Shown: positions 24,937-39,583, counted from the first letter of the stretch. The stretch: 64,000 bases of DNA from Rhizoclosmatium globosum (GCA_002104985.1 MCGO01000044.1:248001-312000), one strand, 5' to 3'. Numbers and translations: made by a program. Notes: generated from the sequence alone by a model not told the origin.

Positions 24937-26285
24937 ATGCTCGTTGCAACTGTCATTATCGCTGCGGCCTCCTCAATAGTCTCAGCCGCCACGGACCTCA
25001 CTGCAAATGCCCAAAGTGGCCTTGCCTTGATCCAGTCGATTCCGTCGTGTGCCTCGAGCTGTGCCAATGACAACAATGTGAGAAGACAGTGTTCTTGAAC
25101 CCGTGTCACCTTGAACCAGTTTAGTTGAACCACCCACCACTAACCCTAATTCTCTGTTTGTGTCTTAGTGGCCTGGCTATGACGCATTCAAGAAGAGCGG
25201 CTCGGTGGCAGACTTTGTCAAGACGTGCAGCTCGCTTGCCTGGGGCCAGGTCAACATTGAAGTGTGTTCGAACGCAAACCCGCTTTTCCAGTCGCCAACC
25301 AACTTGACAAAGTGCACAGACTCGGACTTTTCAAAGTTTGGTGCGATTGTGAGTTGACACTGAGTCACTGACTGCACTCAGAATTTTCTGACATTTAAAA
25401 CCAGGCCGACAAGATTGTCCCAGTGTGCATTGAGTCCATGGTGGCAACTTCGCCAATTCCAGTCAACTTTGGCGATACGTACATGGTGGACTACTTGTTC
25501 GTTCCTGCCTGTGCTTCTCCTTGTGGAAACTCAACTTATGTTAGTTCCATTGTCACATTAATACCCGTAGTATTTATCAAGTTTTTAAACGAATTGTCAA
25601 CCAACAGATTCCAGGCTTCGACCGTCTTCTTGAGGCCTTCTCAGCCACGATTGTCGATCCTCCAATTAATGTCAGCTATGCAAAGATTTCTGCACAAAAC
25701 GATGCCTTCGCCGCTGTTTGCAAGTCATACGACACAACCAAGCTCGATCAGTGCATTGCCTCGTCCTGTTCTTCTTCTGCCGACGATCTTGCGGCCGCCA
25801 AGACTTGGTCCAACAAGAGTGCCGGTTATTGCAGCGACTTCAACAGCATAACTCCATTCTTCAAGGACGTCAACAGCGTGTACATGGGAATCATGAGCCT
25901 TCCACTCTGCGCCAGAAACCAGTGTGCTGCCACCGATGCCAACTTTGCTACTGGAAGCAACTTCTTCTTGTACAACTTGCAAACTCCTGAAGCTTTCAAT
26001 TCTGTTTGTGGTACTTACGATTTGAACAAGTTTGAAACCTGCTTCAAGAACACAACACTTGGATGCACTGCCGATGAGATCAAACAGTACCAGGCCTTTG
26101 AAACCACCTTCGTCGCGACATGTAGCAAGTATGCAAACAGTTCTGCTGCCACTGCCACTGTTGCTGCATCTGCTGCCACCACCGTTAAAGCTGCTGCTCA
26201 AACTACTGTTGTTAAGGCAACCTCTTTCGCCCACATCGCTGGTCTTTCTTTCGTTATTGGTATCGTTTCTGTTCTTTCATTGTAA
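24937..26285 (+). CDS. Secreted Cys-rich protein, probably GPI-anchored
   Basis: Exons 24937-25077, 25169-25348, 25405-25539 and 25608-26285 give 377 residues. It starts with a signal peptide (MLVATVIIAAASSIVSAA). Then come repeated Cys modules, each with a C-x3-C or C-x4-C pair followed by spaced Cys: PSCASSCANDN, VCIESM with PACASPCGNSTY, QCIASSCSSS, LCARNQC. N-glycosylation sites are frequent. The C-terminus is an Ala/Thr-rich stretch of about 45 residues ending in a hydrophobic helix (IAGLSFVIGIVSVLSL), the usual layout for a GPI anchor. The Cys spacing recalls CFEM-like fungal surface proteins, but eight-Cys CFEM modules could not be confirmed. Likely on the cell wall or membrane surface. 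Confidence 0.7.
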
Positions 26286-26662
26286 TTTCATTTCGTCGTT
26301 TTCAATTTTCTCGAATCCTTTCCTTTTTCACCATTTATTTGATTTCGACATCAAAAAAGCACACACTTTAATCACACTTTCCTCATTCATTTTGCACGTT
26401 GCCCTTCGTTGAAGTTAAGTAAGTCTCGTTGTATGCCCGTCTCCACGCATCTAGATTAACCTCTGCTCAGAAAACGACACTGGTCTTTAAATCATCAATA
26501 TTGGATTCACAGATTCTGTGTCGAGGAGAGGTGTAACTATGGTTTGAGATGTGAATGTTTTGAACGAGAGTTCTGAATTGATTGAGAGCGGAAAGGTTTC
26601 TCTCTAACATTCTCTCTATACCGTTGCAATCATTTTTATTTCCAGTCAGATACTCTCTTTGT
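26286..26662 (-). pseudogene. Scraps of the PPR-like gene 3' region
   Basis: CATTTATTTGATTTCGACATC at about 26332-26352 matches the stop-codon region of the PPR-like gene (30700-30730; only part of the match is quoted by its key bases). About 26540-26610 matches two short separate parts of that gene's exon 2 (the segment coding NLRCLAALNQFETLL and the segment around ATGTGAATGTTT). Order is compressed, as after internal deletions. No gene function remains. Confidence 0.5.
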
Positions 26663-29600
26663 TTAGTTTCCATTTCGTGGGTCGGTACCAGCCTCTGAAT
26701 CAGTTCTGAAGCTTCCAGGGATGGATGGACCATCCGAGATCGTTCCGAAACTTTCAGGGATAGACGGACCTTCTGATTGTATCGAAAACGTCCCAGGAAT
26801 TGATGGACAATGTGAGATCGTTCCAAAGCTTTGCGGGATGCGAGGCCCATATGATTGTGTTAAGAAAGTTCGAGGAATAGATGAGCCCTCTGACTTTGGT
26901 ATATTCGGAACATCAATTTCACCGGTAGAGTAGCAGAGGACACTTACAGCAACATAAGTATTAAGTGCATCAGCTTCCATCTGGATATAATCCTTTGGAA
27001 ATGTAAGCGTCACACCATCTGAAGTTTCATAGCTTAAACTGCCTGTCGCATCTGCAACCTTTTGGAGCCATGCTTTCCCTTCTTTCATATTCATATTAAC
27101 TCCTTTTCCTTCAATGTACAATATTCCAAGCTTCATCCAGGCTTCCACACATTCACCTTCCGCGTCAGAGGCCTTCTTCAACCAGTGAAAAGCCTTTTTA
27201 TAGTTTTGGTGTTCTCCGTCAACGTAAAACGCGTGTCCAATAGTATACAAAGTTTGTGAATCGATGGTGGTTGTAACTTCGCGAAGCCATTTGTCAGCAG
27301 CAACAATATCCCAACTAGTTCCATTGCCATATAAGAATGCAGTAAATATCGGAAGAGTTGATGGGCTTTCTGACTTTGGAAAATTTATGGAATCAGTTTC
27401 ATCAGTACGATGGAAAAGTGTACTTACGACAGAAGTATTCACTGTATTAGCTTCCATCATTATATAATCCTTTGGAAACGTAAGCATCACACGTTCAGAA
27501 GTTTTATAGCTTAAACTGCCTGTCGCATTTGCAAACTTTTGGAGCCATGCTTTCCCTTCTCTTAAATTTGAAGTGACTCCTTGCCCTTCAATGTATAGTA
27601 TTCCAAGCTTCATCCAAGCCTCTACACAGTTGTCTGCAGCCTCAAAAGCCTTTTTAAACCAGTGAAAAGCCTTCTTATAATTTTGATGTTTGCCTGGCAC
27701 GTAAAATGCATGCCCAATAGTAAAAAAAGTTTGCGAATCGACAGCAGATGTAACTTCGTGAAGCCATTTGTCAGCAGCAACAATATCCCAACTAGTTCCA
27801 TTGCCATATAAGAATGCAGTAAATATCGGAAGAGTTGATGGGCCTTCTGACTTTGGAAAATTTATGGAATCAGTTTCACCAGTAGGATGGAAAAGTATAC
27901 TTACGGCAGAAGTATTCACTGTATTAGTTTCCATCCTGATACAATCCTTTGGAAACGTAAACGTCACACCATCTGAAGTTTCATAGCTTAAACTGCCTGT
28001 CGCATCTGCAACCTTTTGGAGCCATGCTTTCCCTTCTTTTATATTCATATTGACTCCTTGTCCTTCAATGTACAATATTCCAAGCTTCATCCAGGCTTCC
28101 ACACATTCATCCGCAGCCACCGATGCTTTCTTCAACCAATGAAAAGCCTTTTTATAGTTTTGGTGTGCCCCATCAACGTAAAAAGCTTGTCCAACAGTAT
28201 TGCAAGTTCTTGAATCTATGGCAGATGTAACATCGCGAAGCCATTTGTCAGCGGCAACAATGTTGCAACTAGTTCCGTGTCCGTACAAATAGAGTTCTCC
28301 AAGTGCAAGCTTTACAGAGTTTGATAGTTCCAGAGACAGCTTCACGTTAGATTGAATTGCCTTGGTCAACCAGTGGAATGCCTTTTCGTAATCTTGGCTT
28401 GCACCGTCTTGGCAAAACGCAATCCCAATGGTGCATATGGAAAATAAATCAACCTCATTTGTTTGTCGGAATAGCTTGTCAGCCGCATCAAGATTTCGTC
28501 GAGTTCCATTTCCGTGAAGATGCAATTTCCCAAGTTCAAGACGAGCTAAATTCAGATTGTTTGCAGCCAATTCTGGTTCAACTTCAAGCGCCTTCTTAAG
28601 CCAACCAAATGCTTTGGTATAATTTTGATGCTGATCTTGAGATAGAAACGCAAGTCCGATGGTAAAAGAAGTGATTGCATCCACAGCACTCAAACCATGA
28701 AGCAATCTATCCGCCTCAACAATATCTTTTGTAGTCCCGTTCCCATGCAAATAGAATTTTCCGAGTTCGTGCTTTGCTGTAATTAATTGATCTGGAGACA
28801 GGGCAGATGTTTGGGCGACAGCTCTTTTCAGCCATAAGAACGCCGTTTCATAATTTTGATCTGTTCCCGTAATAGTAAATGCGTGCCCCATCGTGTAACT
28901 CGCAGTTGCGTCAACTTTATCTTTTACCTGCCGTAGCCACCTGTCCGCTTCAACATAATTCCTCGGGGTTCCCCTTCCATTCAAGTACAGGTTTCCAAGC
29001 TGAAGCTTGACGGTGGTAGACTGACTTAGAGATAAACATCCGCCTACGTCTGATCCCGTCGTCGACTCAGTGGCCCGCTTCAACCAGTAAAACGCCTTAT
29101 CATAATCACATACAACACCACTTTCTCCTGTCAAGAACGCATAACCCAGAATAAAACAGTGATGAGCATCAACTTGACATGCAAGGCGAAACCACTTATC
29201 CGCATTCACAAGACTGCGTGTAATCACTCGGCCTTTCAACAACATTGAGGCAAATGGAGAGTATGCAGCTTCATGACCCAATTCAGCTGCGAAACTGAAC
29301 CAATACGCGGCCATAATATCATTCGGTGTATCATTCGGTGATGCAACAGTTGAGTAATGGATTCCAAGTTGATGACAAGTTTCCCCACCAAATTTAGTGG
29401 CCAATGCCTTCATTCTTGAGTCTGTGAGAGAAACGTAGGCATGGCGCTGAATCAAGAACTTTGCCACGTCCGTATGGTTGTTTTCAATAGCCAAATAAAG
29501 AGGGGACTGATTGTACTCGAATTGATTTACATTGGCTCCGTTTTCCACCAACACTTTGACCACGTTAAGGTAACCACATTCAGCAGCAACAGAGAGAAGC

Positions 29601-30416
29601 GATTGACCATTATAAACAGTATTCACATTGCCTTGAAACTGAAGGATATTCAGATTCAATTACATAAATCGAGCTCAGAATTTTTACCTCCATACTCTCA
29701 GCAAACTGAATGAGAAATTTGGCCACGGCGCTATGGTTCATTTCAATAGCCAAATGAAGTGGGGACTGATTGAAATTGGATTGATTTACAGTCGCTCCAT
29801 TTTCAACCAACAATTTAACCATGCCCAAGTATCCCCGTTCAGCAGCAACAGAGAGAGGCGATCTACCCTCACAAACTAAATTCACATTGGCATTGAAACT
29901 GATTAAAAGACGTGCGTATTCCAAACGATTGCACTTCGATGCAACAAACAGTGGTGTTCCCTCAAGGCCCATCTGATCCACGATGGCCCCTCTTTCAAGC
30001 AGCGAACGAGCAAGATCGATGTTTTTGTATCGAGTATTAACGGCATAGTGAAGAGGCGAGTTGTTGCTTGTACTGAGAGCATTCACATTTGCACCGTAAT
30101 CCAACAGAAGGAGTGCAATAGAACGAGAAGCGCAGTGAAGAGGCGTCTTCATAAAGTTGTCTCTTGCATTTACATCCGCGCCATAGTTCAACAGAATCTT
30201 GACTGCTTCGGTCGATCCATTAAGTGCAGCACGGTGCAGTGGAGTTCTTCCTCGTTCACAAACATCAACTTGGCCATGTCCAAGTTGTTGAGCCAACTTT
30301 TCAATAAGTTCGACGTTGCCACCTTTGACAGCATCGTGAATGGACGTGATAAGAGTAGCTTCATCAGCTTTGTTTGTCTGAGTATGCTCATCCGGTGAGG
30401 TGGGATCAAAGACCAT
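26663..30416 (-). CDS. Ankyrin-Sel1 repeat protein 1 (largest copy)
   Basis: Exons 30416-29688 and 29638-26663, joined through a 49-bp phase-0 intron, give 1234 residues. Residues about 15-330 are ankyrin repeats (GRTPLHRAALNGSTEAVKIL, ADVNARDN and similar). From about 350 on there are many Sel1-like repeats of roughly 36-40 residues with LG-LYL-GNGT-x6-AADKWLR and A-x2-WLKKA patterns. Two longer blocks within the Sel1 part repeat a unit of about 140 residues (start AFLYGNGTSWDIVAADKWL). The last about 75 residues are about five copies of a 13-residue motif built on GPSIPxSFxTxS. Such proteins act as scaffolds or adaptors; no enzymatic domain, signal peptide or membrane helix is visible. Related to the copies at 35.4 and 58.5 kb but clearly more diverged. 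Confidence 0.85.
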
Positions 30417-30704
30417 TAAAGTACTTAGAACGAAACTTTTGAGTGAACTAATCCCAAACTAATCCTGTTTTTCTCTATTTCTAAAATTCATTATATGTAC
30501 TCAATGAAACGTTTCAACACGATAGTTTACACAAATACAGCAATTCGGTCGTCTTAAATGTACTCCACTCTTGCTTCATTCTCTCAGAGAACATTTATTT
30601 GATTTCAACGACAAAAGAAACCTTCCGTGCACCACTTTCGTAATTCAGATAATAGGATAGTCCGTGAGTTCCATTTGCCACTATTACGTCTTCCTTATCA
30701 ACAT
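30417..30704 (-). pseudogene. Second scrap of a PPR-like gene 3' end
   Basis: At about 30594-30650 the string ACATTTATTTGATTTCAACG and the following about 35 bp repeat, with changes, the end of the neighbouring PPR-like gene (30704-30760). The left border of segmental duplication copy A lies here, near 30684. Confidence 0.45.
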
Positions 30705-33370
30705 TTATTTGATTTCAATGTCAAAAGAAACGTTCATTACACCACCTTCATCCATGTCACACGCCTTTCGTACAAGTTCGCGCTCTTCTGCTTCCAGTTC
30801 CTCCAATTTATTCGCCAACATCATCAACTCAGATCCACGATCAATCCCACTTCCAATACCTTCCTCAATTCCTTGTTCGCTGATCCGCAACTCAAGCCCT
30901 TTTCGGAATCCAGCATCCAACGCTTTGTAGCAAACCGCAAAAGGTCCGTTCAGTCCAACTCGCACAGGAACACCAGCTGCAATCTTTGATTCCAACGCAG
31001 ATATATCTGATACGAGTTTTTGTGCCTTTTTGGAGGTTTGGGAAAATTGAGAAGATAGGTCTCGTTGCAGATTCGTTAGTTTTGCTGTTTGAGCCGTTTG
31101 GAAACCTGCACTGATTCTGCGCCAGTGATGTGACACGCGGCTAAGGGTGAGCACCTCTGCACGGAAAAATGACACAGCTGTTTCAAACGACGATGTGGTT
31201 GGGTTCGCGGATTCGGTTTCGAGGATGGATGCGACTGCGGTTCGGGATGTGAATGTTTCGATGGCGGTTGTGTGTGCGTTTCGGAGGAGGATTGCGGCTT
31301 TCATGTCGTTGTATGATGTGTAGGCTAGTGGAAGGGATGAGAGTTTGCAGGCGCTTGTGATGAGGGAGACGTAGGAAGCGATTGTGATTGGACGATGGGA
31401 TTGGGAGGAGAGGTCCAGGGCTTGAGTGATGAATTCGTTCACAGAGGTGAGGTATGGCGTTGTGATTTTTGATGGTGGGGCAATTTTGACTAATGAGTCA
31501 AGGAGGAGTTGGATTGTTTCGTCTGTTGGATGGATTTTGTGGTGTTCTGTGACTCGAGGAAAGGTGTGAAGGAGCGTTTCGAATTGGTTGAGAGCGGCAA
31601 GGCATCGAAGATTCGTATTGAGGAGTGACCTGATTGACGGTTGGTTATAAGAACACAATACAACGTACGAAACAGTACATCAACTTACACATCAATCGAT
31701 AAACCGGATGCCTCCAATGCATCAAACAATCGAACAACAGCCCCATAATTCTCACACTGCTCATGCGCAACCATCAAGGCCCGATACACATCAATCGTAA
31801 ACTCTGCACCACGTTTCGTTTTTCCTCCACCAAGAGTCATCCGTCGATGTACCCGTTCCACCCAATTCTTTTCCTTGAACGACCCAAAAGCCTCCACAAA
31901 CGCTAGAAGCGTTGCACGCGAAGCACGAATCTCGTAGGTCTCCAAATCCTGCCACAAATCCTCCATCACGCTTGCAATATCAACGAGTGTGGGTTTTGTG
32001 CCTGATGAAGTTGTCCTGTACGCGAGAATCGGGCCGGATCGTTGAATGTGTACTTCGGGAGATCGAATAGCGTTTCCTCCGTACAAAAGAACACCAATAA
32101 GAGTTTGGATGGATTCATCGGAAATGACAGGGACGAGACAGGATTTGGCGTCCATTTGTGCACGTGCGATTTCGTGAATTGCAATTGCCTTTCGGGGATC
32201 TCCAATGTGGGATTTGTAGAGTGCTGCAAACGTTGTTGCAGTGAAAGGAACGTTTCGAAGTTTCATATCAGTGATGATTCTGGTGGAACAAGAGGTGAGC
32301 ATTGGCGGAAGGAATTGTGGGATTGTTGGGCATGTCGATGGGTCTGTTGGGAGGAAGGCGAGGAGGGTATGTTGGGCAAGAGAGTCCCAGTGGGACTGGG
32401 TGAGTGCGTTCAAGAGAGAGGGTGACTTTGATGAAACAGTGGAGTAGAGCTGGTAAACAAGGGCAGGTTTAATGCCGTGGAGAAGGCTTGCATTTGATTT
32501 GGATTGAGAGGAAGATGTTGAAGGGGATGTGGGCTGTTTCGGGCATAAATAGGGAGCAGCGAAAGTAATAAGCTGATTAATTGAGGGATTTGGAGTATTC
32601 TTGAAAAAGGCTGAGATTGAATTGTCAGATTGGCTTTCAGCTGAGGTTTGTTCGTTTGACGACCAAGAATGATAAAATCGATCGAGGGTTGTTGACCAAT
32701 GCGAATTTGGCACGTGATTCAGAGAAAGATGCGACTGAAGAAGCGACGACGTTGGAAAGGTGATTGATTCAGTTTCGCTGGTTCGACTTGGTGGTTGGTT
32801 TTGAGTGGACGAGGGACTGAGTACGCCGGGCTTGACTAAAGGGGAAGAGTGGTTGTAGTTGGACGGGTGGCGAGGGTGTTGGTGGTGGTTGTAGTTGGTT
32901 TGGCTGGAAGTGGTTTGGTCCTTTGACAGCGTCCGCATCAGCTGGGCCCATCGGTCAGCACGAACTGCATTGGTTGTGTCAGGGTTTTGCTGTTGCTGTT
33001 GCTGAACAGGAGGAGGGTCTGGCAGTGTGGCAGCAGGGGAAGCTGACTCAGAGGGAGGAGGTTGAGAGGGGGCACTAGTAGGTACTATTACAGATGCAGT
33101 GGAGCCAGACAGGGTACTACTCGGTGCACTACTACTACTGCTATTGCTACTACCAGTGCTACCAGTGCTACCAGTGCTACTAGGTGCAGCACTACTCGTC
33201 GATCGAACAAAGACGCCATCTCGAATGACCCACTCGTCGTCCTCTTCTTCTGTTGTTGTTCTTGCTGTCAAAGTCGATGTCGAAGTCGATGTCGTCCGAG
33301 TTGAAAACAAAGTCGAACTCGGAAACTGCCGCCGCCGAAATGCTTGGCCGCCGCAAAGTCGGATGAGCAT
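30705..33370 (-). CDS. PPR-like mitochondrial protein, copy A (intact)
   Basis: Exons 33370-31689 and 31629-30705, split by a 59-bp intron with a GTAAG donor (phase 2), give 868 residues. The N-terminus (MLIRLCGGQAFRRRQF, then Ser/Thr/Arg-rich) is a typical mitochondrial presequence. A long low-complexity Ser/Pro/Gln region follows to about residue 230 (polyQ near 33000). The rest is helical, with stretches such as TFAALYKSHIGDPRKAIAIH, ATLLAFVEAFGSFKEKNW and VYRALMVAHEQCENYGAVVR that have the spacing of pentatricopeptide-type repeats. The tail is coiled coil (SDISALESKI, NKLEELEAEERELV). A role in mitochondrial RNA metabolism is only inference. The ATG at 33370 was chosen for the presequence; only 72 bp separate it from the divergent iminopeptidase start. 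Confidence 0.7.
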
Positions 33371-33442
33371 TTGTTTTGTTGGTTCCGGATTTGGATTTGG
33401 GTTCACAAAAAAGAAAGAAGAAAGAAACAAGAAAAAGAAATC
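33371..33442. promoter_or_regulatory. Compact bidirectional promoter (copy A)
   Basis: 72 bp between divergent start codons of the PPR-like gene and proline iminopeptidase, purine-rich on the plus strand (AAAGAAAGAAGAAAGAAACA). The equivalent in copy B is 68 bp (56631-56698). Both transcripts must start in or beyond this space, so the transcripts probably overlap. Confidence 0.5.
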
Positions 33443-35249
<1,807 letters not shown>

Positions 35250-35404
35250 CAAAATCCAAAAGGCAATCTCAACTACATGTTTATGATTGGTTCAGGCATT
35301 TGATGTGGAAGTAATGATTGGGTGCATTTTCTAAAGTTATCATCTGAATACATGGTTTAACGCAAAACTATGTGATTGGATTATTTTATTTGGGCAGACT
35401 CCAG

Positions 35405-38400
35405 TTAATTATAAACATCAGTTTCTTCTGTACCAGCTTCTGAGTATGTCACCACACTTTCAGGAATCGATTGACCAGCTACTGACACTGAATTTGTCCA
35501 GTCCTTCGGAAATGTAAACGTCTCACGGTCTACAGTTTCATAACTTAAACTGCATGTTGCATCTGCAACCTTTTGGAGCCATGCTTTCCCTGCTTTCACA
35601 TTCGTATTGACTCCTCGTCCTTCTATGTACAATATTCCCAGCTTCATCCAGGCCTCCACACATTCATCTGCGGTCTCAGAGGCTTTCTTCAACCAATAAA
35701 AGGCCGTTCTATAATTTTGATGTTCTCCGGGTACGTAAAACGCGTGTCCGATATAATAAAAAGTTTGCGAATTGATAGCATCTGTAACTTGGCGAAGCCA
35801 TTTGTCAGCGGCAACAATATCCCAACTAGTTCCGTTGCCATGTAAGAATGCAGCAAAACTTTGAGGAATAGATGACTCCTCTGACTTTGGTATATGCATG
35901 GATTCAGTTTCACCAGTAAGATAAAAAAACAACATACTCACAGCAACAGAAGTATACACTGTATCAGCGTCCATACCGATATATTCCTTTGGAACCGTAA
36001 GCGTCACGCGGTCTGAAGTTCTATATGTTATACTGTCGTTCGCATTTGCAAACTTTTGGAGCCATGCTTTCCCTTCTTTCAAATTTGAATTGACTCCTAG
36101 TCCTTCAATGTACAATATTCCAAGCTTCCTCCAAGCCTCCTGACTATCGACTGCAGCCTTTTTGAACCATTGACACGCCTTTTTATAATTTTGATGTTCT
36201 CCAGGGACGTAAAACGCGTGTCCAATAGTGTAGCAACTTTGCGAATCAATGGCAGTTGTAACTTCACGAAGCAATTTGTCAGCGGCAACAATATCGCAAT
36301 TAGTTCCGTTCCCGTGCAAATACAGTTTTCCAAGTGCAAGCTTTACCAAGTTTGATTGATCCTGTTGCAAGCTTGCTTCATCTTGCACTGCCTTGGTCAA
36401 CCAGTAAAATGCCTTTTCGTAGTGTTGGCTTCCACTGTCTTGGCAAAAGGCAACCCCAATGGTGCATATAGAGGATAAATCCACCAGGCTTACTTGTCGA
36501 AACAGGTCATCAGCAACATCGAGATTGCAGTCAGTTCCGTTTCCGTGAAGATACAGTTTTCCAAGTTCAAGTCGAGCTGAATTCAGATTGTTTGGTGCGA
36601 GTGCTGGTTCCACTTCAAGCGCCTTCTTTAACCAACGAAATGCCTTGGCATAATCTTGATGTTGAACATCTTGTGACAGAAACGCAAGTCCAATTGTAAA
36701 CGTTGTAGCTGCATCGACTTCACTCAGTCCATGAAGTAATCTATCTGCCTCAAGAATGTCTTTTGAAGTCCCGTTTCCGTGCAAATAGAGTTTCCCAAGT
36801 TCGCGTTTTGCGATGTTTAATTGATCTGAAGACAATCCAGATTCGTGGGCAACAGCCCGTTTCAACCACAAAAACGCCTTTTCATAATTTTGATTCGTTC
36901 CTGTCGAAATAAATGCATACCCCATCGTGTAACTAGTACACGCGTCCACTTCATTCTCCACCTGACAAAGCCATCTGTCTGCTTCCACATAATTTATTGG
37001 TGTTCCCCTGCCATTCAAGTACAGTTTTCCAAGCTCGAGCTTTGCGGTGGTAGACTGGCTGAGAGATAAACATCCATCTACGTCTGATCCAGTCACAGAC
37101 TCAGCGGCCCGCTTCAACCAATGAAACGCCTTATCATAATCACATACGACGCCATTTCTCTCCATCAAAAACGCTTCACCCAGAATAAAACAGTGATGAG
37201 CATCAACTTGAGATGCAAGGCGAAACCACTTTTCGGCGTTCACAAGACTGCGTGTTATTCCTCGGCCTTCCAACAGCATTGAGGCCAGTGGAGAGTATGC
37301 AGCTGCATGGCCCAATTCTGCTGCGAAACTAAACCAATACGCGGCCATGATATCATTCACGGTATCAGTCGCTGAGGCAACAGTTGAGTGCTGGATCCCA
37401 AGTTCGTAACAACATTGTCCCCCAAGTTGAGTAGCCAATGCATTCATTCTTGAGTCTGTGAGAGAAACATATGCATTGTGCTGAATCAAGAATTTAGCCA
37501 CATTCGTATGGTTGTTTTCAATAGCCAAATGAAGAGGGGACTTATTGAACTCGAATTGATTGACATTTGATCCATTTTCAACCAGCAATTTGACCATGTC
37601 CAAGTATCCCCGTTCAGCAGCAACAGAGAGAGGCGATTTACCATTGCAGACCGCATTCACATTGCCTTGAAACTGGTGAAGGGCATTCAGATTTGAATAC
37701 TAGATTCAAATTAGAATTCTTACCTGTATACTGTTACTAAACTGAAGGAGAAATTTGACCACAGCACTATGGTTTTTTTCAATAGCCAAATATAGAGGGG
37801 ACTTATTGAACTCGAATTGATCGACATCAGCTCCGTTTTCAACCAACAATTTGACCATATCCAAATGTCCACGTTCAGCAGCAACAGAGAGCGCAGATTT
37901 ACCATTGTGGACCGCATTCACATTGGCGTCGAAACTGATTAAAAGAAGTGCGTGTTCCAATCGATTTTCCTTCGATGCAACAAACAGTGGTGTTCCATAA
38001 TCGCAAATCTGATCCACGTTGGCGCCTCTTTCAAGCAGCAAACGAGAAAGGTTGATATCGCAGTATCGCTCACGAATGGCAAGGAAAAGAGGCGATTGGT
38101 TGCCTGTACTGAGAGCATCCACATTTGCGCCATGATCCATCAGAAGGAGTGCAATAGAATGATTGATTGCCCAGTGAAGAGGCGTCCAATTTGAATTGTT
38201 TCTTGCATTTACATCAGCGCCATATTTCAACAGAATCTTGACTGCTTCGATCGATCCTTTCAATGCGGCAAGATGAAGTGGAGTCCGTCCATCTTCTTCA
38301 TAAACATCTACTCGTCCATGTCCAAGTTTCTGAGCCAACTTTTCAACAAGTTCAATATTTCTATCTCTGACGGCGTCGTGCAATGGGAATGGTGGGTCAA

Positions 38401-38428
38401 CAGAGGCCCCAAATAGACTCGCGAGCAT
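35405..38428 (-). CDS. Ankyrin-Sel1 repeat protein 2 (copy A, intact)
   Basis: Exons 38428-37724 and 37672-35405 (51-bp phase-0 intron) give 990 residues. Ankyrin repeats fill residues about 10-320 (DGRTPLHLAALKGSIEAVKI, YGADVNARNN), and Sel1-like repeats about 340-960 (ARLELGKLYLHGNGT, KAFRWLKKALEVE). The last ankyrin pair of exon 1 and the first of exon 2 are near-duplicates, each with VAAERG-x2-DMVKLLVENG. Compared with protein 1 it has fewer Sel1 units and lacks the GPSIP tail. Probable scaffold; no partner can be named. Confidence 0.85.
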
Positions 38429-38669
38429 TGAGGGTTCAAGATTGACTTAATTCTGAAAAATGTAGACAAATTAATGCAACTTCAATAAATGTATGCCGCT
38501 TTTATTATATTCCTTTTCCCATTCTATTCACGGGCGTTCAGGCGGAAGAGATTGTGGTGGTGTGTGTTGGAATTGGGAATGGAGGGCACTGAGTGATGAA
38601 TTAAGTGTCAGAGATGGGGTAAAGGGAAGTGATTTTTTGATATTGGGGCGATTGTGATGATGAGCAAAC
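38429..38669. other. Promoter side of ankyrin-Sel1 copy A
   Basis: Non-coding; the part from about 38560 is retained at the deletion junction in copy B (60770 onward). Confidence 0.5.
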
Positions 38670-39530
38670 GAGGAGCCGCCTATTCCAAGTACTCGACTTT
38701 CGCAATCATATCAGGGTGAGAATACGTAAGCACCAAACTGCTGGCTCACAGCGAGACCTGGTGACGTTATTCGTTTGTAGTAAGCGGAATATCGCGACGC
38801 TCGTGGATGGGGAGAGGACCCACGTACAGATCGAAATAGTCTGGAAAGATGTGGCTCGCTCCTTCTTGGTACAGCTGTGATAAATGAAATTTAATGAATT
38901 AATTTAGGTTGTTGTGTGATGAAGGGGACTCGAAAAAGAGGAGGAGAAAAAACGCCACCAATCAGCACAAGATATAATACTCACTCAATCAACCCAGATT
39001 TTACAAAGATTAAGTGCCTAAACGGAGGTGATTGTGTATGTTATACAGAGCGTGGAACCACATGATCCGCCAAAAGCGATCCAATTATTGATCCAAAGAG
39101 ACTGCAGGCTTTTCCATAACCTTGACAAGGGCTCATGTGTTGTTGTCTTTGAGTTCCGCTGTTTTTTTTTCAGGAGAGGTCATTGCATGATTCTCAAGTG
39201 ATTCTCATACCGACAATCTCGTCTCATACAACCACGATCATTGTGATGATTTCCTTCAGTCCTTCAGAGAAAAGAGATCCTCGCGACCCTCAATATCACT
39301 CAAACGCCACTGCTATGCTAAACCACTACGAATAGAACTTATACTTGCCATTATCCTTTTCGTAATGTTATGCCAGTATTTGCTTGTGTGTGCAAAAAGA
39401 ATACCGCTACCCAAACCCCGGCCTCAACCTTTAACTGTTGTGAAGCAGTGCGCGCCCATTCTGAATGCAACCAGCACAATACCTCTGCAGGTTCATACGA
39501 AATCTTTCGCGGAAATACAGGAATTGATTG
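38670..39530 (-). pseudogene. Proline iminopeptidase pseudogene, inverted (copy A)
   Basis: Reverse-oriented remnant of the iminopeptidase: the cap exon (GGAAAGATGTGGCTCGCTCC strand-complement, about 38755-38875), exon 3 (about 38985-39150, several stops and indels), and part of intron 2 (about 39450-39520). Frames are broken throughout, and it is more decayed than its counterpart in copy B. Confidence 0.7.
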
Positions 39531-39583
39531 AAACAAATGTGATTTACTCACAAATCAGGAATTATTGATGGAGACAAAAGGTT

